NCBI GenBank assembly: GCA_029055625.1
Contig: JAIDCY010000029.1
Coordinates: 1 to 47,375 of the forward strand
DNA: 47,375 nucleotides
Reading direction: 5' to 3'
Origin: Ruminococcus sp.
GTDB taxonomy: Bacteria > Bacillota > Clostridia > Oscillospirales > Ruminococcaceae
Shown here: piece after piece, positions 15,454 through 25,581 of the stretch
How the letters are laid out: the number at the start of each line of letters is the position of its first letter
Numbering within the stretch: the first letter of the stretch is position 1
Program-made: the position numbers and the translations under genes
The notes under the pieces: model-generated
Database searches by the model: none
What the model saw: the letters and a program-made list of their open reading frames with translations, nothing else
What the model was told of the DNA's origin: nothing

Positions 15454-17268
15454 TTAGTTATCTTCTAAGCTACAACCATATTCTTTTATTGTCTGCTCTG
15501 ATCCCTTATCTGCAATAGTTTTACCCATTGCTTCTTCAATCACTTTTAAGATTGCTTTTGCTCTTTCAATGAAGTAGTTGTCAAAATCATTAACAATAAA
15601 GTACTCATAGTTAATAAGGTGTGATTCTACACGGCGTTTAAGTTCCATATCATCAATTGTAGCTTTATTCATTATGTTCTTGCCATATTTACTCGGTGCT
15701 TCACCACCGATTTGCCTGTTTGAAGCTGGAAGCAAAGGAGTTTTATTTACTATTGAATTCCATTTTGTCTTGTCATAACCCATTTTTTTACAGTATGCTT
15801 CAGGGAAAATGTGATGAATATCAGGGGATTCGTCCATACTCCTAACTATACCCATAGTTATACCCTGCATAAAATCACGACATTGTTCTCTGTAAACAAG
15901 AGCCATAATGCCTTTATATGCAGCACTATTTCTTGTTTGGAGAGAAAGCAAACGAGTAGCAGAGAAATATGCTGAATTGATTGTACGATTCTGGCTATCC
16001 TTGCCCTGAATATCAGCGACAACATCTTCAATATCAGTTGCATACCTTGTCTCGTTTGCACCACCATACATTTCACCCATAATTCCGCACCAAAACCATT
16101 TCGACAGAATTTTTTGTGTACGGGGAAGATTAAATGTACTTGCGCCAATAACTGCACATATAGCAGAAAGAGGGATAAGCTGAGTAGTATAGGGCAAATC
16201 ACGCTTTCTAAATACATACTGACTAAACAGGAACTTTCTCGCCATTCTATAACCGTCAAGAAGAACATTTCTATTTTTTTTATAATCCTCAAAGCTAAGA
16301 GACAAAACGTCTTTTTTCTTACAAGTTGTCATCTTATCCGAGAGGTATGTTGTATAAAGAGTGATAGCTGTCAGAAACGAGGTTTCGTCAATACCATCCA
16401 TAACATCTGTATTGAGTGTTTCTCCTTTACCACGGATTTTATCTCTGCACTCTTTCCAATCCTTGCGAAGATCAAAATCATATGTAGCAAATGTAGCTGT
16501 TACAAGCTCAAAAACAGTAAGCGGAACACCGCCAGTATTTACATTTTCGAACACCTTGCAAACTGCTTCTCTGGGTGTTTCTTTGCCTAATGTAATAACA
16601 GGCAGCTTATATCCAACTATCGTATCTATGACCTGAGTCCTGAATTTCTTGTATTTCTCCATAAATGTCCTATCGTATTCGTGATACTCCTTATATCCGT
16701 CTGCCCAATCCTCACGGGCATTACTATCGAATATGATGTTTATGGGGAACATTTCGTGTTCATACTCAAATTCACGGGTTGACAGGTCAAGAACTATATC
16801 TCTGTCGAAATTTGTCTTGATTTTTCTATCACTCGGAACTGCAATGACAGCATCGAAACGCTCTTCATTTTCGTTCAAACACTTCTTAATATCCAAATAG
16901 TAGTATCGTTTGATTTCTTTACCTTTTTCGGTCTTAGTCTCAACGGGTTCTTTACAATAAGTTGCTCTAAACATAGAAGTCAGTCTCTGCTGTCCGTCAA
17001 GGATAAGAAACTCTGGTGTAACTCCTGTTACAGTAACACCTTCGATAGTACGGTATTTGAAACGCACATTTTCATTGCCATATTCCAAACGCATAATCGC
17101 ACCCATAGGATAACCTTGTGAAAGACTTGCAATTATTCCACGAATTCTATCATCGTCCCAAGTCCAACCACGCTGAAACTCAGGTAACTGCTCTTTTCCG
17201 CAGGACACTTCACGCATAAGCTCATCAAGCTCTGTATCAAGAGATTTTGGAGCTATATTGATTGCCAT
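15454..17268 (-). CDS. GmrSD-type DUF262-DUF1524 nuclease (type IV restriction-like)
   Basis: 604 residues. The N-terminal DUF262 (ParB-like, nucleotide-using) domain shows PEFQRGWTWDDDRIRGII at 29-46, GYPMGAI, and LILDGQQRLTSMF with the DGQQR motif at 91-95. The C-terminal DUF1524 domain has an HNH-like active site, IHHIFPEAYC at 484-493, and SNRQIGG near 516. Fused GmrS/GmrD proteins cut modified phage DNA in a nucleotide-dependent way, and relatives with this architecture occur in several defence systems. It is 24 bp downstream of hsdR. Pairing a modification-dependent nuclease with a type I methylating system in one operon is functionally suggestive: different kinds of incoming DNA could be covered. 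Confidence 0.85.
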   Translation of the reverse strand: MAINIAPKSLDTELDELMREVSCGKEQLPEFQRGWTWDDDRIRGIIASLSQGYPMGAIMRLEYGNENVRFKYRTIEGVTVTGVTPEFLILDGQQRLTSMFRATYCKEPVETKTEKGKEIKRYYYLDIKKCLNENEERFDAVIAVPSDRKIKTNFDRDIVLDLSTREFEYEHEMFPINIIFDSNAREDWADGYKEYHEYDRTFMEKYKKFRTQVIDTIVGYKLPVITLGKETPREAVCKVFENVNTGGVPLTVFELVTATFATYDFDLRKDWKECRDKIRGKGETLNTDVMDGIDETSFLTAITLYTTYLSDKMTTCKKKDVLSLSFEDYKKNRNVLLDGYRMARKFLFSQYVFRKRDLPYTTQLIPLSAICAVIGASTFNLPRTQKILSKWFWCGIMGEMYGGANETRYATDIEDVVADIQGKDSQNRTINSAYFSATRLLSLQTRNSAAYKGIMALVYREQCRDFMQGITMGIVRSMDESPDIHHIFPEAYCKKMGYDKTKWNSIVNKTPLLPASNRQIGGEAPSKYGKNIMNKATIDDMELKRRVESHLINYEYFIVNDFDNYFIERAKAILKVIEEAMGKTIADKGSEQTIKEYGCSLEDN

Positions 17269-17291
17269 ATCTAATCATCTCCACTTAATTA

Positions 17292-20264
17292 TTATTTTTC
17301 TGCCTTTTTCAAGGAATTATAGATTTCTTCTGTAAAGATACCGAGTACTTCACGCTTGATTTCCTCATCATTAAGCAATAAGGAAAAGAAGTCCTGATTT
17401 TGCTCCAGTCCTTCAATCAAAGCATCGTCAATATCATCAAAATAAGAAAATTCAAAGTCCTTGACAGTATTATTCTTAGCACTTGCCCTCAGCTTATCAG
17501 ACTTCATCAGAATATCTCTGATCTGAAGCATAGCCTTGACCGCAACATCGTTGTCATAGTTTTTTCCTGTCCGAGCATTTATTGCTGCAATAATTTCAGA
17601 TAGCCTTTCTTCCTTTGCAGGAGTCAATCCGAAATTCTCTGCCAAGGGTAGCTTTACCACAGGCTTTGCAACAATATCGGACTTTGTATGCTCGTCCTGC
17701 TTTTTCTGTACAAACTGAGTAGCTCTTATCTTTCCGTCAAGGTTGAAACCACCGCCTGGGTGTTTGATATTGATGTGAGAAAGCAGGAGAATGATATAAT
17801 TGTATTTCTTGTGAAGCTCTGTATCTTCAAAGCAAGATACTTGTATCATAAACTCATAGAAGCGTACAAAATGACGGAGGTCAATAACGATTTCACGCTG
17901 TTTTTCAATGTTGTAATGCTCAATCAACTTTTGTGACTTATCAAGGCAGAAGTTAATCTTTTTCTTATCTGCTGATTGTACTTTTTCTTTGTAAAGTATC
18001 TCATTGACCTTAACCACATCATCAGGATCAATGATCGCATAGGCATCTATCTGTGCTTCAATATCATATATCGCTGTCGGGGTTACGGAATTAGACAACA
18101 GAGTTGTAGTGTAATATGGAGCAAATGCACCGACTATATCCTCATAAGTATTTACAAAGTCAAGAATGAAGGTCTTTTTCTCAAACGGAGGGTAAATTCT
18201 GTTCAGACGAGAAAGTGTTTGTACAGCGTTTACTCCTTTGAGCTTCTTCAAAATGTACATTGCACAGAGTTTCGGTTGGTCGAAACCTGTCTGATACTTA
18301 TTCGCAACCAAAAGCACCTGATAATCGTCTTTGTCGAACTTTTTCATGAGCCTATCTTCGGAAATGCCATTGATACCTGGCTCTGTATATTCTGTGTCAT
18401 CATCAGGGAGTTTGACTTTACCCGAAAAAGCCACAAGTGCACGAATACCGCTATATCCTTTTTTACTGCAATAATCCTTAAATGCTTGACAATACTTAAC
18501 GGCTGCCTGTCTTGAAGCAGTTATCACCATTGCCTTAGCTTGCCCCCCAAGCTCCGGCATGACCGTAGTACGAAAATGCTCAACGATTACTTCAATACGC
18601 TGGGCAATATTCGTTTCATGCAGTTCAACAAAGCGAGCTATCTGCCGCTTTGCACTTGCTGTCTGCATTTTTGGATCTTCTTCAATTTCCTTGTTTATCT
18701 GATAGAATGTCTTATATATAATATAATTCTGCAAAACATCGAGGATAAAGCCCTCCTCAATTGCCTGTTTCATGGAATATACATGAAATGCTTCACGCTG
18801 TCCTTTTGTATTTATTGTGCCAAATAACTGTAACGTCGTCGGTTTAGGAGTTGCTGTAAAAGCAAACATAGATACATTGCTTTGCTTACCATTTCTTGCA
18901 AGTTCAGCGGCAATTTCGTCCTCCATATCCTGATATAGTTCATCGCTCATTCCAAGGGATTGCGTAACAGCAGCCATATCTTTGCCTGCTGTAGAAGAAT
19001 GAGCTTCATCAATAATGACCGCAAAACGCTTATTTTTTAATCCCTGAACGCTGTCAACAATATAAGGAAATTTCTGAATCGTGGTAGCAATAATCTTTGT
19101 ATTGCCGTTGAGAGCAATCGCAAGGTCGGCAGAATTGCACTTCTCGTCCATAACACGAATAAGTCCTGACTTATGCTCCATACCCATAATAGCCTTTTGA
19201 AGCTGTCTATCAACAATTACTCTGTCAGTCATAATTATAACATTATCGAAAATAATTTTGTTCTCGGCATCGTGAAGCGTCGCAAGACGGTATGCAAGCC
19301 AAGCGATAGTGTTAGTCTTGCCTGAACCTGCACTATGCTGAATCAAATAATTGAGAGATGTCAAATTTTCGCTGACATCTGCAAGCAATTTACGGACGGC
19401 ATCAAGCTGGTGATAACGGGGAAATATGACATTCTCCTTAGTCTCAATCTTGCCTGTTTTTTCGTTTTCCTTTTCAATGGTCTGAATGAAGATAAATTTA
19501 GAAATCAAGTCAAGGATAGTGTCCTTTGTGAGAATATCGTCCCACATATAATGAACGGGATAATCCTCCTCACAAGGCGGATTTCCTGCTCCTGCATTGA
19601 CACCCTCGCCGTTTCCCTGATTGAACGGCAGAAAAAATGTCTTTTCACCGTCAAGTTTGGTAGTCATATACACTTCGTGCAAATCCATAGCAAAGTTGAC
19701 CAGTACGCCTGCCTTGAACAGAAACAGTCTTGATTTCGGGTCACGTTCCATGCGGTACTGATAAATCGCATCGTCAGCGGACTGTCCGGCAAAATTGCAT
19801 TTCAGCTCCAATGTGATAATTGCAAATCCATTAAAGAAAATTACAACATCAATTCGTTCTTTATCATTCGCCCATACTTCTTCCATAACCGTAAAACGAT
19901 TTTTTTCATACTTTGCAATAAGGTCTTTATTAAAAGTAGTAGCAGGCTTTGTGTACATCAGTTCAAGCTTATGTCCCGAAAGCTCAACACCATGACGAAG
20001 GACTTCAAGCAGACTGCCCCTTTTCTTCGTACATTCTGCATTGATGAACGATACAAGTGTATCTTCAAGTCTTTCCTTGTATATCTTCCTGAGCCTTTCC
20101 ATTGTTTCGGGCTGGGTATCGTTTAGAAAATCAAACAGCATTTCACGGTCAATCGCAAAACGGCGGTCAAAGTCCGTTGCTTTTCTTATTATGTAGCCAT
20201 TCTGGTCACGGAGTATCGCCAATAGTTCTGCTTGATATTCTTTTTCTGTGAGAATACTATTCAT
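17292..20264 (-). CDS. hsdR: Type I restriction enzyme R subunit (HsdR)
   Basis: 990 residues, normal for HsdR. The N-terminal PD-(D/E)xK nuclease domain has D139 and E153-L-K155 (ERIDVV...LELKC). A superfamily 2 translocase follows, with Walker A SAGSGKT at 311-317, DEAH at 419-422, FAFTATPKP for motif III and a Q-T-L-S-R-L-N-R motif VI. The enzyme needs HsdM and HsdS for target recognition; it translocates DNA using ATP and cleaves at a distance from unmethylated sites. All motifs appear intact, so it should be active. It is separated from the HEPN-like gene by only a few bases. Confidence 0.95.
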   Translation of the reverse strand: MNSILTEKEYQAELLAILRDQNGYIIRKATDFDRRFAIDREMLFDFLNDTQPETMERLRKIYKERLEDTLVSFINAECTKKRGSLLEVLRHGVELSGHKLELMYTKPATTFNKDLIAKYEKNRFTVMEEVWANDKERIDVVIFFNGFAIITLELKCNFAGQSADDAIYQYRMERDPKSRLFLFKAGVLVNFAMDLHEVYMTTKLDGEKTFFLPFNQGNGEGVNAGAGNPPCEEDYPVHYMWDDILTKDTILDLISKFIFIQTIEKENEKTGKIETKENVIFPRYHQLDAVRKLLADVSENLTSLNYLIQHSAGSGKTNTIAWLAYRLATLHDAENKIIFDNVIIMTDRVIVDRQLQKAIMGMEHKSGLIRVMDEKCNSADLAIALNGNTKIIATTIQKFPYIVDSVQGLKNKRFAVIIDEAHSSTAGKDMAAVTQSLGMSDELYQDMEDEIAAELARNGKQSNVSMFAFTATPKPTTLQLFGTINTKGQREAFHVYSMKQAIEEGFILDVLQNYIIYKTFYQINKEIEEDPKMQTASAKRQIARFVELHETNIAQRIEVIVEHFRTTVMPELGGQAKAMVITASRQAAVKYCQAFKDYCSKKGYSGIRALVAFSGKVKLPDDDTEYTEPGINGISEDRLMKKFDKDDYQVLLVANKYQTGFDQPKLCAMYILKKLKGVNAVQTLSRLNRIYPPFEKKTFILDFVNTYEDIVGAFAPYYTTTLLSNSVTPTAIYDIEAQIDAYAIIDPDDVVKVNEILYKEKVQSADKKKINFCLDKSQKLIEHYNIEKQREIVIDLRHFVRFYEFMIQVSCFEDTELHKKYNYIILLLSHINIKHPGGGFNLDGKIRATQFVQKKQDEHTKSDIVAKPVVKLPLAENFGLTPAKEERLSEIIAAINARTGKNYDNDVAVKAMLQIRDILMKSDKLRASAKNNTVKDFEFSYFDDIDDALIEGLEQNQDFFSLLLNDEEIKREVLGIFTEEIYNSLKKAEK

Positions 20265-20266
20265 TT

Positions 20267-21133
20267 TTATTTTCCTTTACACATACTATACAATTCAACA
20301 ATTTGATATAACATACAGAACAATTTTATACAATCTGCTCTTGTAATATCATCATAGTCGTACATATTGTGGGCTAACCAATGCCTGTTGATTGATGAGG
20401 GAATAATTCCATTTTGCTTATCTCGCCAATCGCTGTCATCAAAGAACTTTAACAAAGCAAAAGATAATGAAATTAGAATGTCTTTTTTGTTGTCAAAACA
20501 AACATCGTGTTTTATTGACTTGAAGAATTCTATCGTAGCTTTTCCACGTTCATTATTTTTTGCAGATTTGTTAAAAGGGAATGTGCCACTGAAATAAGTT
20601 CCACCAAAATTTTCTTGAATAACCTTTCCATAGCATTTCCAACATTGGCTTACATTTTCGGGATTGTCAGTTGTTTTTAAAACCTGATTTATACTTGCCG
20701 AATCAATAAGACCTGCGAGTAACACAGCACTTGTAAAGTATTCTTGCTTTAAGTACAGTTGAAAAGCCAAGTCAAGTTTACTCTTTTCAGAATTGGAAAG
20801 ATGCATTGCAATTAAGATTGTGATTGCCTCAATATCTCTTTCTTTGAAACAATCAGCTAAACCTTCGTCTATTTCTCTTACAGGAACACTGTTTTTCAAG
20901 TCTGAAAGGACATTTCCTACTTTAATATCTCGTTCTTTCCATTTAGGTAAACACCAACCGATTTCTCCCCAGCAAGCCTTTATGAACACCATATGTGCAT
21001 TTATTGCTTCGGAAATCTCATCTATTGTGTCTGTATTAAAATCTTGTATCCATTTTTCGGAATTCGTTTCAATCTTATTATCGCTTTCGATAAGATAATT
21101 TAGAAACAAGCTATTCATTGACTTTTTTGTCAT
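20267..21133 (-). CDS. HEPN-like protein, possible RNase/abortive-infection component
   Basis: 288 residues, inserted between hsdS and hsdR. The C-terminal half has the shape of a HEPN domain: a helix YFTSAVLLAGLIDSASINQ at about 132-150 and then, near the end, PSSINRHWLAHNMYDY (R250 and H255, spacing R-x4-H), followed by DCIKLFCMLYQIVEL. The family motif is usually NRHxxxHG; here the glycine is Asn. HEPN proteins with R-x4-6-H are often metal-independent RNases of toxin-antitoxin and abortive systems. The start at 21133 lies 1 bp after the hsdS stop, so translation is coupled. The family call is by eye. A non-catalytic structural role remains possible. Confidence 0.55.
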   Translation of the reverse strand: MTKKSMNSLFLNYLIESDNKIETNSEKWIQDFNTDTIDEISEAINAHMVFIKACWGEIGWCLPKWKERDIKVGNVLSDLKNSVPVREIDEGLADCFKERDIEAITILIAMHLSNSEKSKLDLAFQLYLKQEYFTSAVLLAGLIDSASINQVLKTTDNPENVSQCWKCYGKVIQENFGGTYFSGTFPFNKSAKNNERGKATIEFFKSIKHDVCFDNKKDILISLSFALLKFFDDSDWRDKQNGIIPSSINRHWLAHNMYDYDDITRADCIKLFCMLYQIVELYSMCKGK

Positions 21134-21134
21134 C

Positions 21135-22340
21135 TTAATTAACCTCTTTCTTTCCCGTCACGTATTCAAAAATAAGTGACTTTTTGTATTCTTCTATAGT
21201 TTTAATCTGCTGTTTCTTTTCGGAAATAATTTTATCAATTTCTGTGCATTTTTCTTGTAAAAAAGCAACTATTTCATTTTGTTCTTCTATTGTTGGTTCA
21301 AACACCATAAGTCTTGAAAATTCAGAAAAATTAAGTCCTTGTCGAACACCATTTCCCATATTATAAAATACTTTCATTACATCATATGTATGAAGCAGAT
21401 AGTGAAAATACTTAGGATTAACAGGCTTGATTGCTTTCATTGCGATGTAAGCAGATGTTATAATTCCGTGTTCTTTTGCTATAGCTGTTCTCAGACTTTT
21501 TTTATCATTCTGCAAATCAGTAGGACGGATAATAATATCATCTTTTTCAATAATGTTATATGTGTTGAAACTTTCAGGTAGCAAACCACCATTAGAGTTA
21601 ATATCTCTTCTGATTATTTTTCCATAGCTTAAAGAAAGCAGATTGTTTTCAAGCCCTAAAGAATTTTTATTTTTACGTTCTGAAAAATAGCAATAAATGG
21701 GGTGAGTATTCCAATGTTCAGGAATTTCCCCTATCCACTCAATGCCGGAATCTTTCATATTAACGTTTTTATTCAAGCCTTTTGTGACGGTTTCTGTTAT
21801 AAGCGATTTTTTATACTCTTCAAGTGTTTCTGTCTGCTTTTTCAATTTTGATATTAGGGAGTCTATTTCGGTGCATTTGTCGTCAAGAAAAGAGGCTATT
21901 TTTTGTTGCTCTTCAATCGGAGGAAACACAATAAAATTGTTTAATATTTTAGTAGCAGTAATTAACGGCTGTGCATTCGATTCATTCAAACTATTTAAAT
22001 CCGCTGAAACTAAAGCAAAAAATATATACTTTGATGCTTGATTTGCATCAATTATCAAAGCGTTATCTGTTGCCCATGAATGCTGGTGTAATTCAGTAAC
22101 ACAACCACATCTTGCTCCAACTCGTCCAATTAATATAGATTTCTCAGATACATTATATTTATTATAATACCCTATTAATTCACCGCCACCATATACAGGA
22201 TATTTTCCATTATCAATTAACATTTCCTTGCTTAAAGTTTCACCCGAATATAAGTTGAATATATATTTACTTTTTATACACTTCCAGTGAGCCGGAATTT
22301 CCCCGACCCACTCAACACCGCTGTCTTTCATTTTATACAT
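21135..22340 (-). CDS. hsdS: Type I restriction specificity subunit (HsdS)
   Basis: 401 residues, the normal length, with two target-recognition domains. Each half starts with a MKDSG-EW-GEIP-HW motif (residues 4-19 and about 193-208) and ends in a paired helix containing IxEQxxIxxFLxxKCTEID and a KKQ-LEEYKKSLI helix (about 140-180 and 355-392). The two domains differ in sequence, as expected for a bipartite recognition site. The two conserved helical spacers are nearly repeated at DNA level and are a plausible place for domain swapping. It is 6 bp from hsdM. The recognition sequence cannot be deduced. Confidence 0.93.
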   Translation of the reverse strand: MYKMKDSGVEWVGEIPAHWKCIKSKYIFNLYSGETLSKEMLIDNGKYPVYGGGELIGYYNKYNVSEKSILIGRVGARCGCVTELHQHSWATDNALIIDANQASKYIFFALVSADLNSLNESNAQPLITATKILNNFIVFPPIEEQQKIASFLDDKCTEIDSLISKLKKQTETLEEYKKSLITETVTKGLNKNVNMKDSGIEWIGEIPEHWNTHPIYCYFSERKNKNSLGLENNLLSLSYGKIIRRDINSNGGLLPESFNTYNIIEKDDIIIRPTDLQNDKKSLRTAIAKEHGIITSAYIAMKAIKPVNPKYFHYLLHTYDVMKVFYNMGNGVRQGLNFSEFSRLMVFEPTIEEQNEIVAFLQEKCTEIDKIISEKKQQIKTIEEYKKSLIFEYVTGKKEVN

Positions 22341-22346
22341 TTCTAT

Positions 22347-24437
22347 TTACCCCTCAAACAGCTTTGAAATCTTTTCACTTATAGACTTCTCCATTTCAAG
22401 AAACTCCTGTTTCAGCTCCTCGCTGGACTTGGGCTGTTGATACTTATAAAAATAACGTGTAAACGGAATCTCCGCACCTGTCTTTATAACAGGATTTTTC
22501 TTGCTTAAATCCTCCTCAAAGAACCACTGAGCGTCGGGAACGTGTGGGAGTACCTCACGAGCCATATAGTCCTCAATGCTTTCATCGAACTTGACAATTT
22601 CAGTATCTTTTGTTTCCTTGTCATAGAGGATATTACCCTTTTTGTCACGCTGAATTTCGGCAGACTTGTCCATAACCGAAAGACCGTCAGTTATTTTGTC
22701 AATTAGTTTTTTGTCAGCCTGAGTGCCTGAGAGAATTTTTGTCAGTACGGGTATAAACTCCGTCGGCGACAGATAAACAACGTCCGAAACAGCATTTTTC
22801 AGAGCCTCAATAATTGAATCGTAATTCGATTTATTATTCTTATAATTTTCAAGCTTTTTGAGTTCCTTACCCGTGAGTTCTTCAGCGTTTTCAAGTTCAG
22901 CAACTTTTACAGGGTCATAAAGTGCAGACAGTGAACCCTTTGAAAGCATTGTCTGAATACGTTCTTCAGTTATCGCATAACTTCTCTGCAAAGGTTGCAT
23001 AACAACATACTCACGGTAAATAAACTCTGTATTGTTATAAATTTTACAGAACTCATTTTCCTCAAAGTCTGCATACATCTTTGTTATAATGGAACGGTCT
23101 TCAGGGCTGATTTCATTTTTCTTGTTGCCGAGAGCCTTGCGGAGCTTGTGGAATATTGTACCTGCATCAATAAGCTGAATTTTGCCCCTACGCTCCTCAC
23201 GCTTATTCTTCGACATCACCCAGATATATGTAGCTATACCAGTATTATAGAAAAGGTCAACGGGGAGTGCAATGATAGCTTCAAGCAGGTCATTTTCAAG
23301 CAGATAACGTCTGATTTGACTTTCTCCCGAAGACGTACCACCCGAAAACAGCGGAGAACCGTTCTCAATAATAGCGGCACGACCTACAATATCGTCCATT
23401 TTCTTGACTGCTGACTGAATAAACAACAACTGCATATCACCAGAACTTGGAAGCCCTGCACCAAAACGACCGTTAAAGCCCTTCTGATTTTCTTCCTTGA
23501 CAGCCTGCTCAACACCCTCAGCGGCATCTTTACCACCCCACGGCGTACCAAACGGAGGATTTTCGATAACGAAACGCATTTGTCTGTCGGGGAAACAGTC
23601 TGCTTTCATAGTATCCTGCATATGGATATTCTCAGCATTCTGCCCCTTGATAAGCATTTCAGCCACGCACATAGCATAGGACTCAGGGTTTATCTCCTGC
23701 CCGAACAGGCGGACATTCGCAGTAGGATTGTATCTATGAATGAAGTTATATGAAGTAGAGAGCATACCACCCGTGCCTGCTGCCTGGTCGAGTATGGTGA
23801 TTTCCTTATGGTCATCAAAAATATCATCACAGCCTTCTGCAAGCAGGATATTGACCATTAACTTGATAATATCTCTGCCCGTGTAGTGATCGCCAGCTTC
23901 GGCATTTTCAGAGAACCTACGAATCAAGTCCTCAAAAATATATCCCATTTTCACATTGTCAATAGTCTGAGGATCAAGATCAAGCTCGGAGAAAGCCTTT
24001 ACAACAGACAGCAAACGGTTATTTTTATCCATTTTGTCAATCTGCTTGTCAAAGTCAAGACTCTTGATGATTTCCTGCACATTTGTAGAAAAGCCCTCTA
24101 TGTAATTTCGAAAATTAGCTGTGAGATGATCGGGATCGTTGACAAGTTCCGCAAGAGAATATTCGCTTGTATTGAAGAATTGATACCCAGATACACGGCA
24201 CATAGCCTTTGCAGGATAGGCAGGATTCTTCTTATACTTCTCCAAAACATCCTGTTTTGTATTCTCCAAAGCACACTCAAAGCGGCGTATAATTACCATA
24301 GGGATAATAACATCTTTGTACTTGTCACTCTGATATGTACCTCGTAGCTTATTGGCGATAGACCAGATGAAGTTGACCTCTGTTGAAACGTCAACAGGAG
24401 TATCGTCCCACATGGCATCTATTTTATGTTCACTCAT
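22347..24437 (-). CDS. hsdM: Type I restriction DNA methyltransferase subunit (HsdM)
   Basis: 696 residues. The N-terminal HsdM helical domain (about 20-150) precedes an N6-adenine methyltransferase core: motif I ILDQAAGTGGML at 215-226 and motif IV NPPF at 293-296. The C-terminal extension beyond about 500 is longer than in classical 500-residue HsdM and contains a charged helical part, as in many clostridial type I-like enzymes. With HsdS it methylates host sites to protect them from HsdR. It starts 7 bp after the SseB-like gene. Confidence 0.95.
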   Translation of the reverse strand: MSEHKIDAMWDDTPVDVSTEVNFIWSIANKLRGTYQSDKYKDVIIPMVIIRRFECALENTKQDVLEKYKKNPAYPAKAMCRVSGYQFFNTSEYSLAELVNDPDHLTANFRNYIEGFSTNVQEIIKSLDFDKQIDKMDKNNRLLSVVKAFSELDLDPQTIDNVKMGYIFEDLIRRFSENAEAGDHYTGRDIIKLMVNILLAEGCDDIFDDHKEITILDQAAGTGGMLSTSYNFIHRYNPTANVRLFGQEINPESYAMCVAEMLIKGQNAENIHMQDTMKADCFPDRQMRFVIENPPFGTPWGGKDAAEGVEQAVKEENQKGFNGRFGAGLPSSGDMQLLFIQSAVKKMDDIVGRAAIIENGSPLFSGGTSSGESQIRRYLLENDLLEAIIALPVDLFYNTGIATYIWVMSKNKREERRGKIQLIDAGTIFHKLRKALGNKKNEISPEDRSIITKMYADFEENEFCKIYNNTEFIYREYVVMQPLQRSYAITEERIQTMLSKGSLSALYDPVKVAELENAEELTGKELKKLENYKNNKSNYDSIIEALKNAVSDVVYLSPTEFIPVLTKILSGTQADKKLIDKITDGLSVMDKSAEIQRDKKGNILYDKETKDTEIVKFDESIEDYMAREVLPHVPDAQWFFEEDLSKKNPVIKTGAEIPFTRYFYKYQQPKSSEELKQEFLEMEKSISEKISKLFEG

Positions 24438-24444
24438 TGTTATT

Positions 24445-25566
24445 TTACTCCAATCTTGATTTCATATTTTCGACCATATCGAAAAGCTCTGCATCTAAAA
24501 CAAACGGCTCTGTAAAAGCGTTCAGAACTATTCCGGAAACTTTCTTATCGTTGTTTCGTGCCATAGGTATTACTTCCAGGATATGTTTCTGAACCTTTGA
24601 AAAATGTTTGCCGTATTCTCCCATTTCTTCTGCACTTGAAAAGACAGGGAAAAAGAATTGCTCACCGTTTTGTAAAATATCAGGTATCATACGAATATTC
24701 TCTTTATTACGGAATGTCTTGCCGACTATTGATGAAAGATTGTCTCCGGATTCTTTTAAAACTTTTTCAAACTCTGCCATATCAACATCGCTAAAAACAG
24801 CATTACAAGGAATCCACACATAACTATCTCTTAGAAATTCAAGAATATCTATGAAGTGTTCTTCTGTTCTTTCTTTATTGAATATAGAAACTGCTTCTTT
24901 CAATAAAGTGCCATCTTCCAAATCCTCAGCTGTCAGCTTGCGACTTGGTGTCATATCGGTATAGAGGATAACGCTTTTATCTTCCTGCTGTTGGACAAAA
25001 AATGCGATTTTTTCACCCTTATGATAACCGAAATTTTGATTAGGCTCATTCAGGAGCGTTCCCATGATAAAGTGATCTCCAAGTCCTATGATTCTTACCC
25101 AACAGCCTTCGGGTCTCAGACCTTGCTTTGTCAGATACACCATAACATCATCAGGGTAATATTCGTGCCTTGACTTATCCAAGAAAGCCATTTTTCGGGT
25201 TTCTTCAATTTCCTCTGATACAGCATAGTGATTGAGTACATCAAGTTTTTCAGAATATCTCTTGCTCAATTCACCGTCTTTATCATCAAAGAAGAAAAAT
25301 TCATCTTCTATAATCGCACCTACACGAATAAATGCTCTTGCTTTAGTTGACGTATCAAAGAATGTAAAGCTATCACCATCTTTAATTCCAGCGGCAAGTA
25401 TCTCCATTGTCAATCCTGCATCATGGTCAATGTAGCCATAAGTCAGAATGCAGTTTGCTTTATCTGCATTTGGATAGTTATCAATACATTGTTTCAGATT
25501 ATCCCTCAGCGTAAATGCGACAAAGTTTTTGTATAGCGCACGAAAGCCTGTATCTTTATAATACAT
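24445..25566 (-). CDS. Protein with SseB-like C-terminal domain
   Basis: 373 residues. The C-terminal part (about 250-370) matches the SseB N-terminal-type fold: YVWIPCNAVFSDVDMAEF, later IPDILQNGEQFFFPVFSS, then NAFTEPFVLDAELFDMVE. The middle part (about 150-225) has a DUF2185/DUF2314-like WVRIIGLGDHFIMGTLLNEP pattern ending in GEKIAFF. The N-terminal region is unassigned. SseB-like proteins are widespread accessory proteins of unclear molecular role. The gene is between the TPR gene (15-bp gap) and hsdM (7-bp gap), so it is co-expressed with the restriction system. A regulatory or sensor role is a guess. Confidence 0.65.
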   Translation of the reverse strand: MYYKDTGFRALYKNFVAFTLRDNLKQCIDNYPNADKANCILTYGYIDHDAGLTMEILAAGIKDGDSFTFFDTSTKARAFIRVGAIIEDEFFFFDDKDGELSKRYSEKLDVLNHYAVSEEIEETRKMAFLDKSRHEYYPDDVMVYLTKQGLRPEGCWVRIIGLGDHFIMGTLLNEPNQNFGYHKGEKIAFFVQQQEDKSVILYTDMTPSRKLTAEDLEDGTLLKEAVSIFNKERTEEHFIDILEFLRDSYVWIPCNAVFSDVDMAEFEKVLKESGDNLSSIVGKTFRNKENIRMIPDILQNGEQFFFPVFSSAEEMGEYGKHFSKVQKHILEVIPMARNNDKKVSGIVLNAFTEPFVLDAELFDMVENMKSRLE

Positions 25567-25581
25567 ATAAGCAAACCTCCA

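Noticed and set aside
17292-24437. BREX or DISARM system
   Set aside because: No PglZ, BrxC, BrxL or DrmB-like protein is present; the genes are type I hsd subunits with accessory genes.
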